A stretch of 35,588 nucleotides of DNA from Peptostreptococcus sp. MV1 (lineage in GTDB: Bacteria > Bacillota > Clostridia > Peptostreptococcales > Peptostreptococcaceae). The notes beneath the pieces were generated by a model. The model was not told the origin of the DNA. It worked only from the letters and a program-made list of their open reading frames with translations, and searched no databases. Positions 9,519 to 18,372 of this stretch are shown here, piece by piece. The stretch's first letter is position 1; each line of letters starts with the position of its first letter. The stretch is taken from NCBI RefSeq assembly GCF_000758885.1, contig NZ_JRNB01000007.1:1-35588 (forward strand), read 5' to 3'. The translations under genes were made by a program, and so were the position numbers.

Positions 9519-10472
9519 CTACCTATTTGTCTCAGCAGCACACCTAGTCAAGACGCTCTGACTGATTCCTCCCAAAGATACTAAGGATGTGGCTCCTCTT
9601 AGGACAGACTTGTCACTATTAGCACTTACCAAAACTATAGGAGCATTATTTCTACCTGCTAGTGGTCCACCTGTTAATGCATCGACTAGCTTGTAACCAT
9701 CACTAAGTAAATATTTGAATGGTGTTTCCCTGTAGAAAGTTCTTATAACTTGTGAATTAGTTAAATATCTACTATTTCCACTAACACGAGTAGCTCCTAG
9801 AGAACTAACTAGTCTAGATGATATTGAATCTACACCACCGATTGCATATACATTTTTTGTAGATTCAGATATTGTTCTAGCCGTATTATTGATACTAGTT
9901 CCATTTGTAAGTAGGATTGGCTCCCCATCTCTAGCTGCTACAGCAGAGATACTCATGGCATCGGCCTCTCCCCTGCTTCCATTTGCTATAAATACCTTTC
10001 CAACGGCACCCTTTATATTTAAAATTTCGTTAGCTACATTATTACTAGTTTCATATCTATTTAGGCCTCCTATTCTCTTCACTGTAAAACCACCCTGGTC
10101 TCTCAGTCTGTTTTCTATGTTAGAACTTACAGAATTATCTGAGCCTATAATGTATACTTTCTTAGCTATTTCCATTCTTAACTGCGTTTCATTTGGTATG
10201 CTATCCCTGTGTACCAAAAGTATTGGTGCCTTTATTACACCTGCCAGACCACTGGCACTCAAACCATCTGCTAACTTGTTCCTATCTGCATTTACCAATA
10301 TTACTGAGTCATATAGACCATATTCTCCTGCTATTCCACTAGCTGTAGCATATCTGTCTGATCCCTTTATCTGCTGTATTTCACTGTATGACAAGGCATT
10401 GGCAGAAGCCAAGCTACAAGCAAGCATAGTAAGTGACAATGCTAGAGATAAGGCTTTTTTCTTGATTTTCAT
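9519..10472 (-). CDS. Secreted protein made only of cell-wall-binding repeats type 2 (CWB2)
   Basis: A signal peptide (residues about 1-26, cleavage near SANA-LS) is followed by three CWB2 (PF04122) repeats and nothing else. Each repeat has the hallmark pattern: GSDRYATASGIAGEY/ADGLSASGLAG/YIIGSDNSV; GGLNRYETSNNVANEI/ADAMSISAVAA/YAIGGVDSI; VSGNSRYLTNSQVIRTF/VDALTGGPLAG/VSLGGISQSV. In Clostridioides difficile three tandem CWB2 units trimerise internally and bind an anionic wall polymer (PSII), normally anchoring a separate functional domain. Here no other domain exists in 317 residues. The next gene, 4 nt away, is an LTA-synthase-like polymer enzyme. The start has AGGAGG. Role beyond wall binding is unknown. 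Confidence 0.9.
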   Translation of the reverse strand: MKIKKKALSLALSLTMLACSLASANALSYSEIQQIKGSDRYATASGIAGEYGLYDSVILVNADRNKLADGLSASGLAGVIKAPILLVHRDSIPNETQLRMEIAKKVYIIGSDNSVSSNIENRLRDQGGFTVKRIGGLNRYETSNNVANEILNIKGAVGKVFIANGSRGEADAMSISAVAARDGEPILLTNGTSINNTARTISESTKNVYAIGGVDSISSRLVSSLGATRVSGNSRYLTNSQVIRTFYRETPFKYLLSDGYKLVDALTGGPLAGRNNAPIVLVSANSDKSVLRGATSLVSLGGISQSVLTRCAAETNR

Positions 10473-10503
10473 ATATTAACCTCCTATATTTTTTCTTGAT
10501 ATG

Positions 10504-10530
10504 AAAAGACAGCCATAAAGGCTGTCTTTT
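10504..10530 (-). terminator. Rho-independent terminator after the SCIFF peptide gene
   Basis: AAAAGACAGCC (10504-10514), loop ATAAA, GGCTGTCTTTT (10520-10530): a perfect 11-bp stem with U-rich end. It lies 14 nt after the scfA stop and only about 30 nt before the CWB2 start, leaving little room for another promoter. Confidence 0.9.
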
Positions 10531-10544
10531 ACTCTCTTCGAATA

Positions 10545-10688
10545 CTATCTTTCGCACTCTTGGTTAGCAACTGTACAAGAAGTCTTGCAAGCAGACTGGC
10601 AAGAAGTCTGACATTCGCCACATCCACCCTTTGCTGCACTTTCCTTTAAAGTAGCCTTTGAAAGAGTTTTTACATGTTTCTTTTCCAT
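10545..10688 (-). CDS. scfA: SCIFF (six cysteines in forty-five) ranthipeptide precursor
   Basis: A 47-residue peptide: basic leader MEKKHVKTLSKATLKESAAK, then GGCGECQTSCQSACKTSC and a tail ending NQECER. The six cysteines are at 23, 26, 30, 34, 38 and 45. The GGCGECQTSCQ core is the signature of the SCIFF family, found almost throughout Clostridia. Family members are modified by a radical SAM/SPASM enzyme that makes thioether links from Cys to Thr side chains; Thr28, Thr36 and Thr39 are present. GGAGG lies 8 nt before the ATG. It has its own promoter and terminator, so it looks monocistronic. The maturase gene that usually sits beside it is not in this window. Confidence 0.95.
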   Translation of the reverse strand: MEKKHVKTLSKATLKESAAKGGCGECQTSCQSACKTSCTVANQECER

Positions 10689-10720
10689 AGTAATCCCTCC
10701 AAAATAAATTTTCTACATCA

Positions 10721-10729
10721 ATTATACCA
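10721..10729 (-). promoter_or_regulatory. Extended -10 promoter of scfA
   Basis: On the minus strand this reads TGGTATAAT, a perfect extended -10 element 32 nt before the scfA start. No good -35 is visible, which is acceptable for extended -10 promoters. Confidence 0.6.
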
Positions 10730-10773
10730 CATATATGATAACTTGAGTAGTATTTTTCACATACTGCTTGGTA

Positions 10774-11094
10774 TTACTGTTCTAACTTTTCTTCAACTTC
10801 AACAGCCTCTTCATCCTTGGCTGCCTTTTCAATAACTCTACCAATAGCCCATTTTTCAAATGGAACCTTAGTTCTATTTGGACCTAATTCAAGTATTATC
10901 CTATCTTCTTCAACCCTAGTTACCTTGGCTATTATACCTCCAACTGTAACTACTGTATCACCCTTGTCAATAGAATTTCTCATTTCATTAAGTTTCTTTT
11001 CCTTTTGCTTTTGCGGTCTTATTAGTATGAAATAGAATATTACAAATATTAATATCCATATACCAATTCCCATGACCATCTGGTTCTGTGGCAT
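10774..11094 (-). CDS. yajC: Preprotein translocase accessory subunit YajC
   Basis: Small single-span membrane protein of the SecDF-YajC complex. An N-terminal helix (about residues 7-25, IGIWILIFVIFYFILIRPQ) is followed by the family signature RPQKQKEKKLNEM and the small cytosolic domain GDTVVTVGGIIAKVTRVEED. The 106 residues are the usual length. GGAGG lies 8 nt before the ATG. It is 57 nt downstream of tgt, an arrangement conserved in many Firmicutes and Proteobacteria. secD/secF do not follow here. Confidence 0.95.
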   Translation of the reverse strand: MPQNQMVMGIGIWILIFVIFYFILIRPQKQKEKKLNEMRNSIDKGDTVVTVGGIIAKVTRVEEDRIILELGPNRTKVPFEKWAIGRVIEKAAKDEEAVEVEEKLEQ

Positions 11095-11151
11095 GATTAT
11101 ACCCTCCTTCTATATAAAGTCATATATGTTATATTATAAACCATCTATCCC

Positions 11152-12288
<1,137 letters not shown>

Positions 12289-12397
12289 TTATTTATATAA
12301 TATCAATACGTATATTTTTTATTTTTTTATATATCTACCCCAATTCTTTAGGCACGTTTGCTTTACATCCAAGTACCATGTCTATAATACAAGACCC

Positions 12398-13423
12398 CTA
12401 TTTTAGGAACATTGCGTCCCCAAAGCTAAAGAACCTGTACTTTTCATCTACTGCCACCCTATAAGCATTGAGTATATTTTCCCTACTAGATAGGGCACTA
12501 ACTAGCATAATCAAGGTAGATTCTGGTAGGTGGAAATTGGTGATTAGGTTATCACATAACTTGAACTCGTACCCCGGATAAATAAATATATCCGTCCATC
12601 CACTTCCAGCCTTGAGTCTTCCATCCGGTCCACTGGCTGACTCAATTGTCCTACAACTAGTAGTACCTACACATATAACCCTCTTGGACGACTTTTTTGC
12701 ATCATTGATCATATCTGCAGCCTCTTGAGACACACTATAAAATTCAGAATGCATCTTGTGCTTGTCGACATCGTCCACCTTGACTGGCCTAAATGTTCCC
12801 AAGCCTACGTGCAGGGTTACAAAGGCTGTCTTGACCCCCTTGGCCCTAATCTGGTCTAATAGCTCGTCTGTAAAATGAAGACCTGCTGTAGGAGCTGCTG
12901 CAGAACCATTATGCTTGGAATATACTGTCTGGTACCTATCCTTGTCCTCTAACTTTTCAGTAATGTATGGCGGTAGGGGCATATTTCCCAATTCATCTAA
13001 AATTTCCTCAAAAATACCATCGTAGTCGAATGTTACCAACCTGGACCCGTCAGCCAATATATCTACAACATCTGCAAATAGCTTGCCTCCACCGAAAGAA
13101 AATCTAGAACCTATCTTGGCCCTCTTACCCGGCTTGACAAGCGTCTCCCAAGTGTCATCCTCATTTCTCTTCAACAGCAAAAATTCCATCTTACCGCCGG
13201 ATTCTACCTTTTCGCCTATCAACCTAGCTGGTATAACCCTAGTATCGTTTAAGACTAGGCAGTCTCCTTCTTCCAAATAATCTATTATATTTTTAAAAAC
13301 CTTATGTTCTATCTCTCCTGTTTCCTTATTCAATACCATTAACCTAGAACTAGACCTGTCCTTGATAGGAACCTGGGCTATCAGCTCATGTGGTAAATCA
13401 TATTTAAAATCACTAGTTTTCAT
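12398..13423 (-). CDS. queA: S-adenosylmethionine:tRNA ribosyltransferase-isomerase
   Basis: Transfers and isomerises the ribosyl moiety of SAM onto preQ1-34 in tRNA to give epoxyqueuosine. The protein begins [19 protein letters not shown], a conserved QueA N-terminus. It contains [11 protein letters not shown], the [10 protein letters not shown] signature (about residues 176-185), [11 protein letters not shown] and the C-terminal [18 protein letters not shown]. The 341 residues are full length. It is 31 nt downstream of ruvB and upstream of tgt. Confidence 0.98.
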   Translation of the reverse strand: MKTSDFKYDLPHELIAQVPIKDRSSSRLMVLNKETGEIEHKVFKNIIDYLEEGDCLVLNDTRVIPARLIGEKVESGGKMEFLLLKRNEDDTWETLVKPGKRAKIGSRFSFGGGKLFADVVDILADGSRLVTFDYDGIFEEILDELGNMPLPPYITEKLEDKDRYQTVYSKHNGSAAAPTAGLHFTDELLDQIRAKGVKTAFVTLHVGLGTFRPVKVDDVDKHKMHSEFYSVSQEAADMINDAKKSSKRVICVGTTSCRTIESASGPDGRLKAGSGWTDIFIYPGYEFKLCDNLITNFHLPESTLIMLVSALSSRENILNAYRVAVDEKYRFFSFGDAMFLK

Positions 13424-13454
13424 ACCTCACCTCATTCATATTTGTTTACATCGA

Positions 13455-14465
13455 CTATTTATTTTTTTCTTCGTATGGTATACCTAAGTGTTGATAGGCC
13501 CTTGGCATGGCTATCCTACCCCTAGGTGCCCTATTGATAAAGCCCAACTGTAGCAGATAAGGCTCGTATACGTCTTCTATTGTATTCCTGTCTTCTCCTA
13601 TAGAGGCAGCCAGGGTATCTAGTCCCACAGGACCCCCGTTAAACTTCTCTATAATTGTCATCAGGAGCTTCTTGTCGACAAAGTCCAAGCCTAGAGAATC
13701 TACCCCCAATAGTTCCAAAGCTGCCTGCGCCACCTGGTCTGTGATATTTCCATCTGCCTTGACCTGGGCAAAATCCCTAACCCTCTTTAACAATCTATTA
13801 GCTATTCTTGGCGTTCCCCTAGACCTTCTTGCTATTTGAATTGCCCCGTCATCCATTATTCCGGCACTTAATATTCCAGATGACCTACGAACAATTTCAG
13901 CCAATTCATTTTCCTTGTAGTAGTCTAGCTTACAAATAACACCAAACCTATCCCTCAAAGGATTCGTCAGCATACCAGCCCTAGTCGTCGCACCTATAAG
14001 CGTAAACCTAGGTAGGTCCAGCCTAATACTTCTGGCTGAAGGCCCCTTACCTATTATTATATCCAGGCAGAAATCTTCCATGGCTGGATATAGGACCTCT
14101 TCGACACTCCTGTTGATTCTATGAATTTCATCAATAAACAAGACATCATTTTCTTGCAGATTTGTCAAAATAGCAGCCAAATCACCTGCCCTCTCAATGG
14201 CAGGACCCGAGGTAATCCTTAAATTAACTCCCATTTCATTGGCTATGATGCCTGCCAGTGTAGTTTTACCAAGACCTGGAGGTCCATATAAGAGAACATG
14301 ATCCAGGGACTCATTTCTCGACTTGGCAGCATCTATAAAAATCCTCAACTGCTCCTTAGATTTTTCTTGGCCCAGGTATTCATCTAGTGACTTGGGTCTC
14401 AAACTATTTTCTATATCAAAATCCTCTTCCTTCATACTGGAAGTAATTAGACGCTCTTCATCCAC
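13455..14465 (-). CDS. ruvB: Holliday junction branch-migration ATPase RuvB
   Basis: Hexameric AAA+ motor driving branch migration with RuvA. Walker [10 protein letters not shown] at residues 61-69, Walker B VLFIDEIH with Asp112/Glu113, sensor-1 region [10 protein letters not shown], arginine finger region TNPLRDRFG, and the C-terminal winged helix ([31 protein letters not shown]). The start codon is GTG at 14463-14465 with AGGT-type ribosome binding. Full length at 336 aa. It is 15 nt downstream of ruvA. Confidence 0.98.
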   Translation of the reverse strand: MDEERLITSSMKEEDFDIENSLRPKSLDEYLGQEKSKEQLRIFIDAAKSRNESLDHVLLYGPPGLGKTTLAGIIANEMGVNLRITSGPAIERAGDLAAILTNLQENDVLFIDEIHRINRSVEEVLYPAMEDFCLDIIIGKGPSARSIRLDLPRFTLIGATTRAGMLTNPLRDRFGVICKLDYYKENELAEIVRRSSGILSAGIMDDGAIQIARRSRGTPRIANRLLKRVRDFAQVKADGNITDQVAQAALELLGVDSLGLDFVDKKLLMTIIEKFNGGPVGLDTLAASIGEDRNTIEDVYEPYLLQLGFINRAPRGRIAMPRAYQHLGIPYEEKNK

Positions 14466-14480
14466 AATACCTACCTCCTA

Positions 14481-15092
14481 TTAGAATTTGAAATTTGTCT
14501 TCAAAATATACTCTAGGGCCTTCTTTACTATATCTTCAACCCCCATACCAGCTTGCTTTACAAAGTCCACAGCCACCTTGGATTCCTGACCAGTATAACC
14601 CAGTGCAACCAAGGCATCTATAGCCTCACCATCGCTAGTAGTCGGAATTGATGCAGTCGGTTCATGCCCCATGTCTTCTAGGCTTATTGCCAATTTACCC
14701 AGCTTGTCTTTTAATTCCAAGACCATTCTCTCTGCAGTTTTCTTACCGACACCTGGAGCCTTTGACAAGGTCTTGGTATCGGAGCTAGAAATATACAGGT
14801 GGAGCTGGGATGGTGTCGCAAAGGAAAGAATCGCTAGACCCAGCTTTGTTCCTATCTTTGACACTGACGTAAGCAGGTTGAACATTTCCAGCTCTTCCTT
14901 TGTATAAAAGCCACACAAGCTAATATCGTCCTCTCTCACAATCATCTTGGTATATATCTTGACCCTCTCACCCTCCTGTAATTGGGCTATTGTGTTGCTG
15001 GATACATTCAACTTGTATCCTATATCATTATTTTCTAGCAAGACATGGTCTATACCTATCTCTTCAACAATTCCCTTAATATATCCTATCAT
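14481..15092 (-). CDS. ruvA: Holliday junction DNA-binding protein RuvA
   Basis: Tetrameric junction-binding partner of RuvB. N-terminal OB fold (MIGYIKGIVEEIGIDHVLLE), middle helix-hairpin-helix pair including KAPGVGKKTAERMVLELKDK (about residues 109-128), and a C-terminal UBA-like RuvB-contact domain (AIDALVALGYTGQE). 203 aa, usual length. AGGAG precedes the ATG. It lies 10 nt downstream of ruvC. Confidence 0.98.
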   Translation of the reverse strand: MIGYIKGIVEEIGIDHVLLENNDIGYKLNVSSNTIAQLQEGERVKIYTKMIVREDDISLCGFYTKEELEMFNLLTSVSKIGTKLGLAILSFATPSQLHLYISSSDTKTLSKAPGVGKKTAERMVLELKDKLGKLAISLEDMGHEPTASIPTTSDGEAIDALVALGYTGQESKVAVDFVKQAGMGVEDIVKKALEYILKTNFKF

Positions 15093-15102
15093 TTAATCAC
15101 TC

Positions 15103-15603
15103 CTATTTATCAAACTTACTCAATTCCTTACCCATCCTATTAGAATGTGCATGACAAATAGCCACAGCCAAGGCATCTGCTACGTCATCCGGCTTTGGAA
15201 TTTCTTTTAGATTCAAAAAAGAAGTAACCATCTTTTGAACCTGAGACTTGTCAGCCCTACCGTATCCACATACACCCTGCTTGACCTGTAGGGGTGTGTA
15301 TTCATAAGTTGGCTTTGCATGATGTTGGCAAGACAGGAGGATAACACCCCTGGCCTGGGCAACTGTTATTGCAGTCTTGACATTCTTATTGAAAAATAAT
15401 TCTTCTATACCAACCTCGTCTATATCGTACATATGAAAGAGTTGGTTCATACCCTTGTATATCCTCTCCAACCTCTCCACAACACTCATACCGGCTGGAG
15501 TAGTTATAGCACCATAATCTATGGTCCTAAACCTACTATTCTTATATTCAACCAGTCCATAACCAATAATGGCCAAGCCTGGATCTATTCCCAAAATTAT
15601 CAT
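15103..15603 (-). CDS. ruvC: Crossover junction endodeoxyribonuclease RuvC
   Basis: Resolves Holliday junctions as a dimer. The protein starts MIILGIDPGLAIIGYG, with the catalytic acidic residues visible at Asp7, Glu67, Asp140 and Asp143 and the KQGVCGYGRADKSQVQ loop. I take the ATG at 15603 (166 aa), preceded by GGAAGG. A longer frame to 15678 would add 25 unrelated residues overlapping the promoter. It is the first gene of ruvC-ruvA-ruvB-queA-tgt-yajC. Confidence 0.97.
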   Translation of the reverse strand: MIILGIDPGLAIIGYGLVEYKNSRFRTIDYGAITTPAGMSVVERLERIYKGMNQLFHMYDIDEVGIEELFFNKNVKTAITVAQARGVILLSCQHHAKPTYEYTPLQVKQGVCGYGRADKSQVQKMVTSFLNLKEIPKPDDVADALAVAICHAHSNRMGKELSKFDK

Positions 15604-15649
15604 AATACCTTCCTCTATTGGTCCTATGCCTAAATATGCATTACTCTTT

Positions 15650-15678
15650 ATTTTATCACATATAAAAAAATATAACAA
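15650..15678 (-). promoter_or_regulatory. Sigma-A type promoter of the ruvCAB-queA-tgt-yajC run
   Basis: On the minus strand TTGTTA (-35, 15673-15678), 17 nt, TAAAAT (-10, 15650-15655) preceded by TG at the extended position. The -10 lies about 46 nt from the ruvC start. Confidence 0.7.
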
Positions 15679-15682
15679 TTTG

Positions 15683-15823
15683 TTTTAATACAAATATTTT
15701 TTTATATTCTCTTAGTTGTCAATACATATGTTACACTTACGAGAAAGTTTTTCAAAATACTTATTCAATTGTGTAACATATGTTATAGCACATTACATTT
15801 TAATACAAATATTTTTTTATATT
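15683..15823 (+). repeat. 26-bp direct repeat pair flanking a dyad
   Basis: TTTTAATACAAATATTTTTT followed by TATATT occurs identically at 15683-15708 and 15798-15823, 115 bp apart. The first copy abuts the -35 of the ruvC promoter. Too long and exact to be casual AT-rich similarity, although low complexity lowers certainty. Confidence 0.7.
15724..15783. promoter_or_regulatory. 13-bp inverted repeat, candidate operator
   Basis: ACATATGTTACAC (15724-15736) and GTGTAACATATGT (15771-15783) are perfect reverse complements. Each arm contains its own near-palindrome; TAACATATGTTA is complete in the second. Two palindromic sites 47 bp apart between divergent promoters fit cooperative binding by a dimeric regulator, possibly the adjacent XRE-cupin protein. 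Confidence 0.5.
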
Positions 15824-15910
15824 ATATATCATTTTTTTATATCAAATGCTATAATATACTTACTATCACTTGACCATCATAATGATTGCTTGTTGATATT
15901 ATACAGCGGG

Positions 15911-15916
15911 TATAAT
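15911..15916 (+). promoter_or_regulatory. Probable -10 of the XRE-cupin regulator gene
   Basis: A perfect TATAAT 34 nt before the ATG. The -35 is unclear: TTGCTT is 19 nt upstream and TTGTTG 15 nt upstream. Confidence 0.45.
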
Positions 15917-15950
15917 TACGTAAATATTTAAGGCTATTAGGAGGCTTATC

Positions 15951-16517
15951 ATGGATATTACTCAACTCAGTAGCAGACTCGTAGAATACAGAAAAAATAA
16001 TAATATGACCATTAAAGACTTTTCGGATATCTCAGGTATTAGTACTGCCCTACTTAGCCAGTTAGAAAGAGGTGTCGGAAACCCTAGTCTAAGTGTTTTA
16101 AATGCAATATCTGAAACGATGAACATCAGTCTTTCATCTTTATTTGAAGAGCCTGTTATTTTAGAAAATTTGGTAAAGAGATCGGAATCTTTGTCTACTG
16201 TCATATATCCAGACAGAGATAATCTGGAATTTCAATTATTGACAACTAGGTCTAATACACTAAATATATATCTACTAAGAATAATATTTAACTCTCATTC
16301 CGAAACAAGCTACCAACCCTTAGGTAAAAATAATTCTGATGAGATTATTCATATAGAAAAGGGAAGCCTTACTGTTCAAACTAACGACGGTAAGTCAATC
16401 CTTTTGAGAAAGGGAGATACCATGAGGATTACACCGGACCTAAAATATAAATTTAAAAATATATCCGTCAACAAGGTGTACATCATATTTGCAACGAATA
16501 AAATAGAACTTAGGTAG
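15951..16517 (+). CDS. XRE-family regulator with C-terminal cupin domain
   Basis: Residues about 7-60 are a Cro/C1-type helix-turn-helix (MTIKDFSDISGISTALLSQL, ERGVGNPSLSVLNAI). Residues about 105-188 form a small cupin barrel (IIHIEKGSLTVQTNDGKSIL, LRKGDTMRITPDLKYKFKN). Such proteins (SinR/PuuR type) usually sense a small metabolite, often an amino acid, polyamine or sulfur compound, and repress a neighbouring operon. No obvious metabolic target lies next to it on the same strand. AGGAGG is 7 nt before the ATG. It may regulate itself and the divergent ruv promoter through the nearby dyads. The ligand is unknown. Confidence 0.88.
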   Translation: MDITQLSSRLVEYRKNNNMTIKDFSDISGISTALLSQLERGVGNPSLSVLNAISETMNISLSSLFEEPVILENLVKRSESLSTVIYPDRDNLEFQLLTTRSNTLNIYLLRIIFNSHSETSYQPLGKNNSDEIIHIEKGSLTVQTNDGKSILLRKGDTMRITPDLKYKFKNISVNKVYIIFATNKIELR

Positions 16518-16554
16518 GTTTATTCCATCTTTTAACGAACTTAATTTATTATAT

Positions 16555-16662
16555 AAAACCCCCTAACCCAATAGACCAATATGAACCAAGCTACCAATCA
16601 TTAGATTTTTAGGTCTAACTTTTGAGAGTCAGTTCAATAAGGCTATAAGGTTAGGGGGTTTT
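16555..16662. repeat. 108-nt inverted-repeat element, possible bidirectional terminator or MITE-like insertion
   Basis: Perfect 14-bp ends AAAACCCCCTAACC (16555-16568) and GGTTAGGGGGTTTT (16649-16662) enclose 80 nt that hold further short pairings (TAGACC 16572-16577 with GGTCTA 16612-16617). It sits between convergent genes. Either strand ends in GGGGG followed by TTTT, so it can act as a terminator in both directions, although the loop is much longer than usual. Confidence 0.6.
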
Positions 16663-16717
16663 GGTTGATTTTATATACCTTGAGTTATTTAGTCTTAATT
16701 AATGTAACTCAAGTTGC

Positions 16718-17359
16718 TTATCTGTCTAATACTACTATCTCTAGATTTCTTCTGCCAAAATTCCTCATATTACTGGCAGACTTCATAAATATATCTATCA
16801 TAGTTCCTCTAATGATACCGCCAGTATCATTTGCTATAAATACTTTGTCAAAATATGGTACATATACCTTAGAGCCAAGAGGAATAACCCTCGGATCCAC
16901 AGCTATAGTACCCCATCTTGGCCTCTGACCAGAAGCAGTCATTGTATCTCCTGAATAAGCACTCGCATTAGATATATACTTCTTTCCCGTACCAATATAG
17001 TTACCACGCTTATCGTAATACTTGACCTTGCCGTTAGAAGTTGAATTTGCATAAGCACTTGTCTTGCTTGCTGGCACTTGCCTATTATAGCTTCCATCCC
17101 TATTAAATTCATATGTCTTGCCGTTTATATTCTGGATGCCTGTTACCATCTGTCCAGAAGAATTAAAGTAGAACCATAATCCACTAATCCTGTTCCATCC
17201 CTTAAGATTTTTTCCATCAGAGCCAACATAGACCTGCTTGCCGTTAGATATACTCCAACCGCTAGTTGCTAGTATAGACTCAGCATTAGACATACTTCCT
17301 CCAAATGCAAAAAATAATATAAAAGTCATACAGACTATCTTACCTAATATTTTTTTCAT
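16718..17359 (-). CDS. Secreted 3D-domain protein with N-terminal wall-binding repeats
   Basis: Signal peptide at about residues 1-26. Then come one to two choline/glucan-binding-type repeats (GWSISNGKQVYVGSDGKNLK, GWNRISGLWFYFNSSGQMVT; residues 34-91), a linker, and a C-terminal 3D domain (about 128-213). The three conserved aspartates are visible as IAVDP (Asp155), IANDTGG (Asp178) and MIDIF (Asp189). 3D domains share the MltA-like double-psi barrel, and in Firmicutes such proteins (YabE/YocH/Rpf-related) cleave peptidoglycan or help spore germination. The predicted site is the cell wall. AGGAGG precedes the ATG. Isolated, with a long promoter region. Catalytic activity is inferred from the Asp triad. 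Confidence 0.9.
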   Translation of the reverse strand: MKKILGKIVCMTFILFFAFGGSMSNAESILATSGWSISNGKQVYVGSDGKNLKGWNRISGLWFYFNSSGQMVTGIQNINGKTYEFNRDGSYNRQVPASKTSAYANSTSNGKVKYYDKRGNYIGTGKKYISNASAYSGDTMTASGQRPRWGTIAVDPRVIPLGSKVYVPYFDKVFIANDTGGIIRGTMIDIFMKSASNMRNFGRRNLEIVVLDR

Positions 17360-17858
17360 AAATATCCTCCTCAGTTAGATAAATAAATCTAAAATTTTAC
17401 CTACCTTTTTCTTTTTGAATAATTTTATTCATTTTTGTCAGACAATATTGTTTACATATTTGTAACTTTTGTTTTATTTTTGTTACATTAGTACTGCCAA
17501 CTTCTTTATTCTAATACAAAAATTACAAAAAAGCAACTATTTTTTACTTCTAAAGGAGTACTTACACCTTCAAACGCTTGAAAGTACTAACTTGTACCCT
17601 TGTAATAAAAGTTACATTTTGTAACTAGTTTTACTTTTTAGATTCCCTCAACCTATAGAAATAATGCATTAATAACTTCATTTTTCAGAAAAAATATACC
17701 TATTTATCCGCACATGCTTTGATAAAGGTATTTACCGTAATTAGCAAAATTAAAATAAATACAAATTTTTATCTATAGCTTTCATTTCAGCCTACTATAC
17801 TATATAATTAATTATAGCGAATATATATTAGATAAAAAATCTAGATTGGTGGTGTAAT
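17360..17858. other. 499-bp divergent intergenic region with TGTAAC motifs
   Basis: No gene seen. It holds repeated TGTAAC/GTTACA words at 17461, 17481, 17611 and 17620. The last two form a dyad, AGTTACA-TTT-TGTAACT (17610-17626). The region carries promoters for the 3D-domain gene (minus) and the DUF948-like gene (plus), but I cannot fix either securely. Confidence 0.5.
17610..17626. promoter_or_regulatory. Dyad AGTTACA-TTT-TGTAACT, candidate operator
   Basis: Perfect 7-bp arms with a 3-nt centre, in the middle of the divergent region. The TGTAAC half site also appears in the dyads at 15724-15783. Confidence 0.4.
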
Positions 17859-18200
17859 ATGACTTTAACAATAAGTATGCAAACAATTTTATTTATACTG
17901 GCTATACTTGGATGCATGGTACTTGTGGCCCTGATTATTTTATTAAAAAAACTGATAAAATTAATCGAAAATGTGGACAATCTCCTAATCCAAAATACTA
18001 CAAATGTTGGACTTACAATAGCTAAATTGCCTACTATATTGGAAAATGTGGATGCTATTAGTGACAATGTGAAGGAAGTGAGTGAAGTAGCAGTAGATAT
18101 AGGCGATGATATAAGCACAGCCAAGGATAAATTCAAGACAGGTATCGTAAAATCTGCTAGCTTGGCAGTCAAGGCCAAGGATCATTTCAAAAAGAATTAA
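17859..18200 (+). CDS. DUF948-like small membrane protein
   Basis: 113 residues: one N-terminal transmembrane helix (about 8-30, ILFILAILGCMVLVALIILL), then a long amphipathic helix of heptad-like sequence (IENVDNLLIQNTTNVGLTIA) and a lysine-rich tail (VKAKDHFKKN). This matches the general appearance of DUF948/YtxH-type proteins, which are often stress- or wall-linked but have no settled role. GGTGGTG precedes the ATG. Single gene with its own terminator. Family assignment is moderate. Confidence 0.75.
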   Translation: MTLTISMQTILFILAILGCMVLVALIILLKKLIKLIENVDNLLIQNTTNVGLTIAKLPTILENVDAISDNVKEVSEVAVDIGDDISTAKDKFKTGIVKSASLAVKAKDHFKKN

Positions 18201-18214
18201 ATTTTAATTGGATT

Positions 18215-18243
18215 AAAAGGACCCTCTTATTGAGGGTCCTTTT
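18215..18243 (+). terminator. Terminator of the DUF948-like gene
   Basis: AAAAGGACCCTC (18215-18226), loop TTATT, GAGGGTCCTTTT (18232-18243): perfect 12-bp stem with U-rich end, 15 nt after the stop. Confidence 0.93.
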
Positions 18244-18328
18244 AGTGTGATTTTTAATAAAAATACTACCTATATACAGTTAAAAATACAGTTAAAATAT
18301 CGATAATATACACATTATATATTTGGAC

Positions 18329-18360
18329 AAAAAAAGAGACGTCCAAACTCGGTACGTCTC
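18329..18360 (-). terminator. Terminator of the infC-rpmI-rplT operon
   Basis: GAGACGT (18336-18342) and ACGTCTC (18354-18360) pair. On the minus strand they are followed by a run of seven T. It is 13 nt after the rplT stop. Confidence 0.9.
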
Positions 18361-18372
18361 ACTATGTCAAAA

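Larger units (their letters stand above)
15604..15950. other. Divergent intergenic region with nested repeats
   Basis: This 347-bp gene-free region between ruvC (minus) and the XRE-cupin regulator (plus) contains the ruvC promoter, a 26-bp direct repeat, a 13-bp inverted repeat and a probable -10 for the regulator. A short open frame at 15716-15931 has no ribosome binding site and consists of repeat sequence; I do not call it. Confidence 0.8.

Noticed and set aside
15716-15931. 71-codon open frame upstream of the XRE-cupin gene
   Set aside because: It consists largely of the operator and direct-repeat sequence and contains the regulator's -10, with no ribosome binding site.
17828-18178. 116-codon minus-strand frame opposite the DUF948-like gene
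   Set aside because: The plus-strand frame has a ribosome binding site, a membrane helix plus coiled helix and a terminator just after its stop. The minus frame has none of these.
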